Shown: positions 55,601-62,697 of the stretch, piece after piece
Layout: each line of letters begins with the position of its first letter
Numbering within the stretch: position 1 is the first letter of the stretch
Assembly: GCA_900543815.1 (NCBI GenBank)
Contig: UQST01000010.1
Coordinates: 1 to 64,000 of the forward strand
Length of the DNA stretch: 64,000 bases
Direction of reading: 5' to 3'
From: an uncultured Prevotellaceae bacterium
GTDB taxonomy: Bacteria; Bacteroidota; Bacteroidia; Bacteroidales; Bacteroidaceae
Made by a program: the position numbers and the translations under genes
Notes under the pieces: generated by a model
The model's input: only the letters and a program-made list of their open reading frames with translations
Databases searched by the model: none
What the model was told of the DNA's origin: nothing

Positions 55601-55875
55601 TATCCATTGAGGGATGTAGAGCGCACGCGGCGCACATCAGTGGCCCCGTTCACCGCAGTCTCTATGGGGAAGGTGACGAGGCGCTCGGTCTCCTCTGCCG
55701 TCATGCCCTGGGTATCGGTCATCAGTACCACGGTGGGCGCAGTGAGGTCGGGGAAGACATCTATATCCATCTGGCGCGACGAGAAGTATCCTCCCACCAC
55801 CACCAGCAGTGCTCCTATCAGCACCACGAGGCGGTTGTGGAGCGAATAGCGAATGATATTGTTGATAAAGTCCAT
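52693..55875 (-). CDS. RND heavy-metal efflux pump, CzcA/CusA family
   Basis: A 1,060-residue inner-membrane transporter with the two-fold RND plan: N-terminal helix, large porter loop, six helices around FVIIVLFVFLGSFRTTVISV, then the second half. The proton-relay TM4 region has GSLVDDAIIDVENV as in CzcA/CusA. FFLSGMEGRMLKPLG and the late PIVYRWYAQRRGL are also conserved. The stop lies 37 bases before the TolC-like gene and the start 88 bases after the fusion-protein gene. Metal (Cu/Ag versus Zn/Co/Cd) cannot be decided from these motifs alone. Confidence 0.94.
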   Translation of the reverse strand: MDFINNIIRYSLHNRLVVLIGALLVVVGGYFSSRQMDIDVFPDLTAPTVVLMTDTQGMTAEETERLVTFPIETAVNGATDVRRVRSTSLNGYSFVWVEFNWGTDIYRARQTVNEKMVAMGDELPSGITPVMAPQSSIMGEILFVSMQAGDTTGMMELRTLADWVVKPAVLATGGVAQVTVIGGDVKEYQVLADAARMQAYGVTMDELAAAVEGMSQNSTGGVVREYGNEYALRGMGRTSDLADMASTLVKNTGSQPVTVGDVAQVRIGSAVRMGMASRNGQPAVILSISKQPSINTLDVTEQIERNLQDIQKSLPADVHLDTHVFRQADFISTSVHNVGRALLEGAVFVIIVLFVFLGSFRTTVISVVAIPVSLLGTLIVLYALGMDVNTMTLGGMCIAIGSLVDDAIIDVENVYKRLRENRRRPLAERLPAIRIVFEASSEIRSSILNATFIIMVAFVPLFFLSGMEGRMLKPLGLAYIISLFMSLIVAMTLTPLLCNMILTGDRYLCANEQDSRVTSWLSRAYFRSLGWVLGHHRSVMGGTAAVFVVALGLLLGMGNSFLPEFNEGSAVVSAVAQPGVSLDVNGELGRMLEEELLKVPEVYETARRTGRGELDEHSQAINSSEIEVRFRLAHRSRQEVFNDMRRHMAAVPGVVCAIGQPLGHRIDHMLSGTRANIAIKLFGSDLSRMFMLGNQIKNAIEGIDGLVDVAVEQQTETPQLQIRARRQALAQYGISLQEFNRYVELAFPGARLGDIYEGQRRFDLVLRLDSNYTATAAQVGRSLIDTGNGRKVALQDVADIVSSGGPGSISRENVQRKLVVQANVSGRDVGSAVEEIQRTLDRQITLPEGYRIEYGGQFESARSARHTLLLTTAIAILVIFLLLYGEFHEVSLSLIVLMGLPLALIGGILAVYCTSAVISIPSIIGFITLFGIATRNGILLVSKYRHLQEQGTPLHETVLHGSIDRLNPILMTALTSALALIPLIVNRDEPGNEIQSPMAIVVLGGLVSSTLLNIYVMPIVYRWYAQRRGLHEARRAAGTAHEASLPEPQSGAEVSEESRN

Positions 55876-55963
55876 GCTTTTCTTCTTTACTGATTTACCT
55901 TTCGGTCAAATGGTTTCGCTCTCATGCCGGGATGCAGGCACCGCAGTGCCCCACCCCCTGGCA

Positions 55964-57475
55964 TCAGTGTGAGTGGCCGGCATGAGGGTCAACACCGCCC
56001 GAAGCCTGCGTGAGCTTGACCAGCACGGCACCGCTTGCCACCACACGCTCGCCTGCCTGCAGGCCCTGGAGCACCTGCGTCCTGAGACCGTCGGTACCGC
56101 CCAGGGTGACCTCACGCTTCTCGAAGAGTTCGGGGTTCAACTGCACATACACGAAGTACAGACCCATCTCCTCGACGATGGCCTCCACGGGGACCGTGAT
56201 TGCCTGGCCGTCTGTATGGGTGAGGACAAACATCTCCACCCACGAGCCGGGCAGCATGCGGGCATTGTTGCGCACCCGGAAAAGCACGGGTACAAGCGGT
56301 TCCTGCATGCTCACCTGGCGGCCGTAGGACAGCAGGCTGCCCTGCAGGCCCGAGAGCGAAAGCAGGCTGTCGCAGCCCGGCACGCGTATGTTGGCATCCT
56401 GGATGTGCGGCAGCAACTGCCAGGACTGCTGCGGCACCTGGGCGCGGAGCGTGAGCCACCGGGTGGACGACACGCTCACGAGGGTCTGTCCGGCCTCCAC
56501 ATACTGTCCGTTGCGCACGCTCACCTGTGCCACATAGCCCGCCATGGGAGCCGTCACAGTCTGCCTGCCGCTGCCGAAGAGCCGCTTCAGGCTTTCCCAC
56601 TGCGCCTTGGCAGTAGCATACTCAGCGCGTGCCGCCTGCAGGTCGCTCTGGCTCACGATGTGTTCCCCGGCCAGTGGCTCCTTGCGCTCCAGTTCGCTCC
56701 GGGCACGCTGATAGGCAGCCTCGGCCTCCTGCAGACGCACATTGAGGTTGCCGTCGGCAGTAGTGCTGCCATCCACGCTGAGCAATGCCTGCCCAGCCCT
56801 GACGGCCATTCCCTCCACGGGAGGATTGCTGCCCATGCGCACGATGCCAGCCACGCCTGCCACCACATCGCGCTCCTCGCCCTGGGCCGGCTCCACCTGA
56901 GCCATCACCCTGAGGGCTGCGCCGAAGGGAGCCATGCGGCACTCCTCGGTGCGGAAGTGCGACTTCCAGCCCATCTGCTTGCTGAAGTTCACCGTGTTGC
57001 CGCCGTGCCGCGCCTCGGCCGCGAGGGCTTCATGGGCCTGGCTGTGGTCTGCAAAGACGGTCACAGGGATATGCGCCGTCTCGGGCTGCGCACCGGGAGC
57101 CTTCACCTCAACGGTGAGGGTGCCACGGCCAGCCTTCTGCGGCTTGATGCCGAGCGCCACCATGCCGGGGCGGTCCAGCGAGTCGCAGGCCGCCTGCACA
57201 CTGCCGCCGCCCGCACTGAGGCGGAGCGACACGCTGGCGCGAGGCTGTGGCTTGAAATCCTGCAGGCGGGTCAAGTGCACCAGCACCTGCGCCTCCTCGC
57301 CAGCCACCAGCGGGTCGGTCTCGCAGTAAAACTCATAGGTCGGGCCATAGCTGGCCAATGCCATCTTCTCCTTATGGGCCTCCTCGGCCTCATGATGGCC
57401 GGTGTGTGCCTGGTGGCACGACACCATCACTCCTGCCGCAAGCAGGAGACAAGTAAACAGGGAGTTGTGTCTCAT
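55964..57475 (-). CDS. RND periplasmic adaptor (CusB/CzcB-like lipoprotein)
   Basis: A 503-residue membrane-fusion protein with a lipoprotein signal (GVMVSC, Cys20). The mature N-terminus is His-rich (His21, 24, 27, 28) and the C-terminus ends HAGHSH, both candidate metal ligands. The barrel-sandwich half-motifs GMAVRAGQALLSVDG and APMAGYVAQVSVRNGQYVEAGQTLVSV flank a coiled-coil hairpin (LNVRLQEAEAAYQRARSELERKEPL). It links the RND pump to the TolC-like tunnel. The upstream His-cluster protein gene suggests the operon begins there. Confidence 0.92.
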   Translation of the reverse strand: MRHNSLFTCLLLAAGVMVSCHQAHTGHHEAEEAHKEKMALASYGPTYEFYCETDPLVAGEEAQVLVHLTRLQDFKPQPRASVSLRLSAGGGSVQAACDSLDRPGMVALGIKPQKAGRGTLTVEVKAPGAQPETAHIPVTVFADHSQAHEALAAEARHGGNTVNFSKQMGWKSHFRTEECRMAPFGAALRVMAQVEPAQGEERDVVAGVAGIVRMGSNPPVEGMAVRAGQALLSVDGSTTADGNLNVRLQEAEAAYQRARSELERKEPLAGEHIVSQSDLQAARAEYATAKAQWESLKRLFGSGRQTVTAPMAGYVAQVSVRNGQYVEAGQTLVSVSSTRWLTLRAQVPQQSWQLLPHIQDANIRVPGCDSLLSLSGLQGSLLSYGRQVSMQEPLVPVLFRVRNNARMLPGSWVEMFVLTHTDGQAITVPVEAIVEEMGLYFVYVQLNPELFEKREVTLGGTDGLRTQVLQGLQAGERVVASGAVLVKLTQASGGVDPHAGHSH

Positions 57476-57559
57476 TCTTCAATGAAAGGGTTGTGGATAA
57501 AACTGGAAAATCGTGGGCATACAGGCACAGCAGGCCGCATGCCGGTGGGCACGGAGCCC

Positions 57560-58024
57560 TCAGCATCCACAAGGAGGGGCGCGACGCCCGGAGCACAAGC
57601 CATGAAAGGCGCCAAGAGCAGGCACCGGCCACACATCCCCTGGCTTGCAACGGCCGTTGACCGCCATCAAGGGGCCGGGACAAAGGCACTGCAGCGCAGG
57701 GAGGAAATCAAGGGGAGGGACAAGGCGGTGGCATGCCGGCATACTGCCATGCCACTGGCGCACTGCAGGACGCAAGGCCGTCTGCCCCTGCTGACCGCAC
57801 GGCTGGCAGTCGGCAGAGTCCTCGGCCTGGCATCCCTCTCCACTGCCGGGGCAGACAGGCGCGGCCAGATGAGCCTCACCGGCATGATGATGCAGGCACA
57901 CGAGCGCCACGAAATGGGTATGGTGATGGTGTGGCACAGCCGTATGAACCAGCATGGCCAGCACCGCCACCAGCATGACCCAAGCGGTCAGCCGATACCG
58001 TAATCGCAGTTGACGTCTCCTCAT
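57560..58024 (-). CDS. Small exported His/Cys-rich protein, first gene of metal efflux operon
   Basis: A 154-residue protein from the ATG at 58024. The longer frame runs into repeat DNA, while a promoter core lies at 58033. The N-terminus has a membrane or signal segment (TAWVMLVAVLAMLVHTAV) followed by PHHHHTH (31-37) and LHHHAGEAH (44-52), then a Cys-rich part (Cys59, 65, 73, 76). Small His-rich proteins of this kind precede CusA-type operons in Bacteroidetes. A periplasmic metal-binding or sensing role is inferred. It starts only about 8 bases after the -7 box, so its message is nearly leaderless. Confidence 0.75.
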   Translation of the reverse strand: MRRRQLRLRYRLTAWVMLVAVLAMLVHTAVPHHHHTHFVALVCLHHHAGEAHLAAPVCPGSGEGCQAEDSADCQPCGQQGQTALRPAVRQWHGSMPACHRLVPPLDFLPALQCLCPGPLMAVNGRCKPGDVWPVPALGAFHGLCSGRRAPPCGC

Positions 58025-58032
58025 TGTAGCCA

Positions 58033-58040
58033 CAAAGGTA
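58033..58040 (-). promoter_or_regulatory. Promoter -7 box for the metal efflux operon
   Basis: Minus-strand TACCTTTG; the G lies 8 bases before the ATG at 58024, implying a leader of only a few bases. Confidence 0.75.
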
Positions 58041-58208
58041 GTGAGACTACCATGCAACTGAGTTGCAAAAACCATCCCTCCGCCATGCCGACTGCAAGCA
58101 ACAGGCAGGAGGCAGACTTTCCGCCCCAAGGAAAAGTGGCGAACAGAGCACTGGCGCACCCCAAGGAGCACAGCGCACAAAATCACACACAACAGCCCCT
58201 GCAAAAAC

Positions 58209-58286
58209 GCAGTGCGCTGCGATGCCCTACGCAGCACGCTGCATGTGCCATCGGAGCGCGCTGCAAGTGCCAATGCACCGCACTGC
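58209..58286. repeat. 22-bp-phased palindromic array 9 (4 units)
   Basis: Cores at 58209 (GCAGTGCGCTGC), 58231 (GCAGCACGCTGC), 58253 (GGAGCGCGCTGC) and 58275 (GCACCGCACTGC), exactly 22 bp apart. Part of composite copy B. Confidence 0.93.
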
Positions 58287-58533
58287 GTGATTAAAGTGAA
58301 TAGTGAAGAGTGAAAAGTGAAAAGTGCTACGCGGTGGCGAGAGACGCACAGCCCGCACCATGCCAACCCTATTCCCGACAAAGGATAAGGTACTGCCCGG
58401 CAGAGTACATTGCGCCGGGCAAAACAAAGGACCGCCATGCCCCGCCAGAGACATCACGGTCCTTTATCCGAAGAAATCAGCCAAGCGCCCCGCGCCAGCC
58501 CAATTCCTAATTCAAAATTCTACATTCTTAATT
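58209..58533 (-). repeat. Composite intergenic repeat, copy B (inverted)
   Basis: Read on the minus strand it has the same order as copy A: a GAATT-rich block (58496-58533), the CTCTCGCCACCGCG block (58320-58343), TTTTCAC units (about 58295-58325), then array 9. Unlike copy A it contains about 130 extra bases between the first two blocks (58344-58495). Confidence 0.83.
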
Positions 58534-58543
58534 GAAGCGAAGT

Positions 58544-59020
58544 TCACTTCTGAATCAGCACAGTGGCATAGGCCGACATGCCCTCCCCTGTGCCCACAAA
58601 GCCGAGGCGCTCTGTGGTGGTGGCCTTGATGCTCACGTCATCGGCATCGATGCCCATGACCTGCGCCATGCACTCCTGCATGGCAGGTATGTGCGGCCCT
58701 ATCTTGGGAGCCTGGGCACACAGTGTGGCATCGATGTTGCCCACCTGCCAACCCCGGCCGGCCAGCAAGCGCACGGTGTCGCGCAGCAGAATCTTGCTAT
58801 CCACACCCGCATAACGGGGGTCGGTGTCGGGGAAGTGATAACCGATGTCACGCATATTGGCGGCACCCAGGAGCGCATCGCAGATGGCATGGATGAGCAC
58901 ATCGGCATCGCTGTGACCCAGCAGCCCGTGGGTGTGCTCTATCCTGATGCCGCCCAGCCAAAGCTCACGGCCCTCCACCAGACGGTGCACGTCATAACCG
59001 AATCCTACTCTTATCTTCAT
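58544..59020 (-). CDS. ispF: 2-C-methyl-D-erythritol 2,4-cyclodiphosphate synthase
   Basis: A 158-residue enzyme of the MEP isoprenoid pathway. Zinc ligands Asp10 and His12 are in GFGYDVHRL, the HSDADVLIHA motif follows, and IGYHFPDTDPRY and KATTTERLGFVGTGEG are diagnostic. It is the last gene of a minus-strand string with nadD, gmk and yicC, 58 bases after nadD. Confidence 0.97.
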   Translation of the reverse strand: MKIRVGFGYDVHRLVEGRELWLGGIRIEHTHGLLGHSDADVLIHAICDALLGAANMRDIGYHFPDTDPRYAGVDSKILLRDTVRLLAGRGWQVGNIDATLCAQAPKIGPHIPAMQECMAQVMGIDADDVSIKATTTERLGFVGTGEGMSAYATVLIQK

Positions 59021-59078
59021 CTTGTATCGTTGTTAATGTCTGGAACAAATGAGCCTCGGGCCATCACGCACCAGCCCG

Positions 59079-59672
59079 TCAGGGCATGGGATGGGCAGAG
59101 GAGGCTCCGTAATAGCCCTTCGCCCTGATCTGCTCCCACACCTGCGGTGCCAGCCCCTCGCCGTTGTAGCCGGGCTGGGGGAGGCATTCCCTGATGTGTG
59201 TGGAACTGATGTCGAGCAAGGGAGTGGCGGCGCGGTGCACGCCCTGGGGCAATGCCCCGATGGGGTAACCGGGGCGCGGGAAGACGATGATGGGGTAATG
59301 CTCCATTATCCAGCGGGCCTCATGCCACTGAGGGAAGCGCACCCAGTTGTCGGCCCCGATGATGAGCGAGAACTCGCGCTGGGGATACCGCGCACTGAGG
59401 GTGCGCAGGGTGGAGGACATGAACGAGGGGCGTGGCAACGCGAACTCCACATCGCTCACCTCGATGCCCGGCTCATGCTCCACGGCCAGGCGTGCCAGGG
59501 AGAGGCGGCACTGCTCGTCGAGCAGCGAGGCATCGGCCTTGAAGGGGTTCTGAGGCGAGACCACCAGCCACACCTCATCCACCAGCCACTGCCCGATGAG
59601 GTGCCGCGCCAGGCTCACGTGCCCGTTGTGGATGGGGTTGAAGGACCCCCCGTAGATGCCTGTGCGCGTCAT
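59079..59672 (-). CDS. nadD: Nicotinate-nucleotide adenylyltransferase
   Basis: A 197-residue enzyme forming deamido-NAD. The nucleotidyl-transferase motif GGSFNPIHNGH is at 8-18, VVSPQNPFK is the substrate loop, and SSTHIRE is the C-terminal ATP motif. The start shares one base with the gmk stop (TGATG), so the two are coupled. Confidence 0.95.
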   Translation of the reverse strand: MTRTGIYGGSFNPIHNGHVSLARHLIGQWLVDEVWLVVSPQNPFKADASLLDEQCRLSLARLAVEHEPGIEVSDVEFALPRPSFMSSTLRTLSARYPQREFSLIIGADNWVRFPQWHEARWIMEHYPIIVFPRPGYPIGALPQGVHRAATPLLDISSTHIRECLPQPGYNGEGLAPQVWEQIRAKGYYGASSAHPMP

Positions 59673-60244
59673 CAGGGCCTGTTGATAAACTCCCTCACGA
59701 GCGTGGCAGTCTGCTCCACGGCCGTGAGGAAATCATCGTTCACCACGATGTGGTCAAATCGGGGCGCGAAGGCAAGCTCCTGCTCGGCCTTGCCCAGGCG
59801 CTGCACTATCTGCTCCTCGCTGTCTGTATTGCGCGAGCGAAGCCTGCGCTCCAGCTCCTCTATCGAGGGAGGCTGCACGAAGATGCTCATTGCCTGGGTG
59901 CCGTAGATGTCGCGTATGCGGCAACCGCCCGCCACATCCACATCGAAGACAACGTTCTGCCCGGCCTCGAGCTGGCGGTCAACCTGCTGGCGCAGCGTGC
60001 CATAGAAGCGGTCGGCATAGACCTCCTCGTACTCGAGAAACTCGCCGCGGTCGATGCGCCGGCGGAATTCCTCGGGCGAGATGAAGAAGTAATCCACTCC
60101 GTCCTGCTCGGTGCCGCGCGGCGGACGGCTGGTGGCACTGATGCTGAAGGCGAGGTGTAACTCCGGGTAGTCCTGCATCAGACGATGCACGATGCTGCTC
60201 TTGCCGCTACCCGACGGCGCGCTGAATATGATAAGTTTGCCCAT
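59672..60244 (-). CDS. gmk: Guanylate kinase
   Basis: A 190-residue P-loop kinase making GDP from GMP. Walker A SAPSGSGKSS is at 8-17, the GMP-binding block is SATSRPPRGTEQDGVDYFF, and FLEYEEVYADRFYGT is the family motif. It lies between yicC (33 bases upstream) and nadD (overlapping), an arrangement seen in many Bacteroidetes. Confidence 0.97.
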   Translation of the reverse strand: MGKLIIFSAPSGSGKSSIVHRLMQDYPELHLAFSISATSRPPRGTEQDGVDYFFISPEEFRRRIDRGEFLEYEEVYADRFYGTLRQQVDRQLEAGQNVVFDVDVAGGCRIRDIYGTQAMSIFVQPPSIEELERRLRSRNTDSEEQIVQRLGKAEQELAFAPRFDHIVVNDDFLTAVEQTATLVREFINRP

Positions 60245-60277
60245 TGCTTGGCGTTGGTGATATGAGTGAGTGATGTG

Positions 60278-61153
60278 TTACATTACATTGAGCACCTGCT
60301 CCTTTATCTGTTCGAGCTCGTCCTTCATCATCACCACCAGGTTCTGCATCTCGCTCAGGTTGCTCTTGCTGCCCGTGGTGTTGATTTCGCGACCCATCTC
60401 CTGAGCAATGAAACCCAGCTTCTTGCCCTGCCCGTGGCCCTCTTCCATGGTCTCGCGGAAGTAGCGCAGATGGTTGGCCAGGCGCTGCTTCTCCTCACTG
60501 ATGTCCAGTTTCTCGATGTAGTAAATCATCTCCTGCTCCAGACGTCCGCGGTCGTACTCCACAGCGGGGATGGCTGCCAGTCCGTCCTCGATGCGCTGGC
60601 GTATCTTGGACACGCGACTCTTCTCATAGGGTTCAATGCCGCTCAGGAGCTGCCCTATGCGGTCGAGCTTCTCCTGGAACTTGCGCTGCAGGGCCTCGCC
60701 CTCCTGCTGGCGGAACTGCACCAGGGCATCGATGGCAGCCTCCACAGCCCCTGCCGCCACCTGCCACTCCTCGTCGGTAAGCTCCTGCTGGGGCGCCTTC
60801 TCCACCACATCGGGCAGGCGCATGAGCAACGGCCACCAGTCGGCAGGCTCGGCGATGCCCAGTGCCTGCGACGCCTCGGCTATCTCGTTCTTGTAAGCCA
60901 GTGCCACAGGCAGGTTCACGCGTGCGGCCTCGGCGGCCTCGTCTTGCTCCACCCACAGGCTGAAATCTACCTTGCCTCGCTCCAGACGGCGCGAAACCAT
61001 GGCACGTATCTCCATCTCGCGCTCCCTGTAGATGGGCGCTACGCGGGTGCTCAGATCGAGTGCCTTGCTGTTGAGCGACCTTATCTCTGCGGTTATTCTC
61101 TTCCCTTTGTATTCGGCCACAGACTTGCCGTAACCAGTCATTGATAGTATCAT
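60278..61153 (-). CDS. yicC: YicC-family protein (endoribonuclease family)
   Basis: A 291-residue cytoplasmic protein. The N-terminal MILSMTGYGK and IRSLNSKALDLSTR, and the C-terminal LGFIAQEMGREINTTGSK, are the conserved YicC blocks, with a long helical middle. YicC homologues are reported to be RNA-binding endoribonucleases. It heads the yicC-gmk-nadD-ispF string from a promoter core at 61183. Confidence 0.93.
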   Translation of the reverse strand: MILSMTGYGKSVAEYKGKRITAEIRSLNSKALDLSTRVAPIYREREMEIRAMVSRRLERGKVDFSLWVEQDEAAEAARVNLPVALAYKNEIAEASQALGIAEPADWWPLLMRLPDVVEKAPQQELTDEEWQVAAGAVEAAIDALVQFRQQEGEALQRKFQEKLDRIGQLLSGIEPYEKSRVSKIRQRIEDGLAAIPAVEYDRGRLEQEMIYYIEKLDISEEKQRLANHLRYFRETMEEGHGQGKKLGFIAQEMGREINTTGSKSNLSEMQNLVVMMKDELEQIKEQVLNVM

Positions 61154-61182
61154 GGGCGTATATGTGTGTGATTATTCCACCG

Positions 61183-61190
61183 CAAAAGTA
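61183..61190 (-). promoter_or_regulatory. Promoter -7 box for yicC operon
   Basis: Minus-strand TACTTTTG, 29 bases before the yicC ATG, divergent from the tsaB promoter at 61213. Confidence 0.75.
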
Positions 61191-61212
61191 CGGAATAAAT
61201 GGCAAATTATCG

Positions 61213-61220
61213 TACCTTTG
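61213..61220 (+). promoter_or_regulatory. Promoter -7 box for tsaB operon
   Basis: TACCTTTG, giving a leader of about 60 bases before the ATG at 61288. Confidence 0.8.
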
Positions 61221-61287
61221 TCCCGAAATAACGCTCATTGAGTGCCTTCCCGAGCGGGAAGGGAAAACAAGGAAGGAGAACTACGAC

Positions 61288-61980
61288 ATGTCTTGCATTC
61301 TACACATAGAGACAAGCACAAAGGTCTGCTCCGTGGCTTTGAGCCAGGAGGGACACCTGATTTATCACGAAGAGGACTTCAACGGGCCCAACCATTCCGT
61401 ACAATGCGGCGTGATGGCCGAGGCCGCCCTGTCGTTTGCCAACAGCCACGCCATACCCGTGGATGCAGTGGCGGTGAGCAGCGGGCCGGGCAGCTACACT
61501 GGTCTGCGCATAGGAGCATCAATGGCCAAGGGCATCTGCTACGGCCGTGCCCTGCCGCTCATAGCCATACCCACGCCACTGATCATGTGCGTGCCTGTGC
61601 TGCTCAAGCACGATGACCTGCCCGAAGACGCCCTGCTGGTACCCATGACGGACGCCCGCAGGATGGAGGTGTATGCCGCCGTGTATGACCGCAGCCTGCG
61701 CGAAGTGCGTGCCATAGGGGCCGACATCGTGGAGGCCGACACCTACAAGGAATACCTCGACCGGCACCCCGTATATTTCTTCGGAGACGGCTCGGCCAAG
61801 TGCCGCGAGGTGATCACCCACCCCAACGCACACTTTATCGACGGCATCCTACCACTGGCCAAGAACATGTTCCCGCTGGCAGAGAAGGCCATGATGCGGG
61901 GCGATTTCCAGGACGCAGCCTACTTTGAACCCTTTTATCTCAAGGAGTTCGTGGCTCTGAAGTCCAAGAAACTTTTATAA
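61288..61980 (+). CDS. tsaB: tRNA threonylcarbamoyladenosine biosynthesis protein TsaB
   Basis: A 230-residue protein from the ATG at 61288 (MSCILHIETSTKVCSVAL). The longer frame would begin before the promoter core. The ASKHA-fold blocks VDAVAVSSGPGSYTGLRIGASMAKGICYG and PMTDARRMEVYAAVYD mark TsaB, the scaffold that partners TsaD and TsaE in making t6A at position 37 of ANN-decoding tRNAs. The DUF4290 gene follows after 20 bases. Confidence 0.94.
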   Translation: MSCILHIETSTKVCSVALSQEGHLIYHEEDFNGPNHSVQCGVMAEAALSFANSHAIPVDAVAVSSGPGSYTGLRIGASMAKGICYGRALPLIAIPTPLIMCVPVLLKHDDLPEDALLVPMTDARRMEVYAAVYDRSLREVRAIGADIVEADTYKEYLDRHPVYFFGDGSAKCREVITHPNAHFIDGILPLAKNMFPLAEKAMMRGDFQDAAYFEPFYLKEFVALKSKKLL

Positions 61981-62000
61981 GAAGAACGACAAGAAGACAC

Positions 62001-62600
62001 ATGCAGTACAATACACAGAAACCCTTACTGGTCATGCCCGAATACGGAAGGGGCATACAGGAGATGGTGGAACTGGCCATAGGGCTGCCCACCAAGGCCG
62101 AGCGGCAGAGATGCGCACACGCCATAGTGAACATCATGGCACGCATCCAGCCACAACAGTCGGGGCAGGCCGACTACGAGCAGAAGCTCTGGAACCACCT
62201 GGCACGCATCTCACGCTACCAACTCAACATAGACTATCCCGTGGAGATAGTGAGTGAGGAGGAGGCGTATGCACACCCCAAGCCACTGCCCTACCCCATG
62301 AAGAACATCCGCAGCCGCCATTACGGCTATCTGGTGGAGAGTTCGCTGCAATACGCCAAGACACTCCCCGACGGCCCCGAGAAGGATACACTGGTGGCGA
62401 TGGTGGCCAACCAGATGAAGCAAGACCTGTTCGTATGGAACCGCGACTCAATGGACGACCGCCTGGTGGCCGCTGACATCAGCCGCCTTACGCGGGGCGA
62501 GGTGAGACTCGACCTCAACCAACACCGCTTCTCACCCGTCGGCACACCCGACCAACAGCCGCAGAACGGCGTCCAGCGCAAGAAGAGAAGACGCGGCTAA
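62001..62600 (+). CDS. DUF4290-family protein
   Basis: A 199-residue cytoplasmic protein. The start MQYNTQKPLLVMPEYGRGIQEMVE, then QADYEQKLWNHLARISRYQLNIDYPVEI and HPKPLPYPMKNIRSRHYGYLVE, match the Bacteroidetes DUF4290 family, which has no assigned function. It ends in a basic tail (QRKKRRRG) that may contact nucleic acid. It often precedes murA, as here. Confidence 0.9.
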   Translation: MQYNTQKPLLVMPEYGRGIQEMVELAIGLPTKAERQRCAHAIVNIMARIQPQQSGQADYEQKLWNHLARISRYQLNIDYPVEIVSEEEAYAHPKPLPYPMKNIRSRHYGYLVESSLQYAKTLPDGPEKDTLVAMVANQMKQDLFVWNRDSMDDRLVAADISRLTRGEVRLDLNQHRFSPVGTPDQQPQNGVQRKKRRRG

Positions 62601-62697
62601 GCCTCTGCGGCACACAAGCCGCAGGCACAAGCAATGGCCAGAGAAAGCGCTGGAGAGAGAGAAAGAAACAGGCAACAACAAACAGACATACAGAGAG

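Larger units (their letters stand above)
58025..58543. other. Intergenic stretch carrying a composite repeat element
   Basis: Holds the efflux-operon promoter, array 9, composite copy B and a structured insert at 58383-58469. Downstream of ispF; no gene is seen. Confidence 0.7.

Noticed and set aside
10900..58286. Palindromic arrays considered as CRISPR
   Set aside because: The period is 22 bp with 10-bp similar spacers, there are only 3-4 units, and no cas genes are present.
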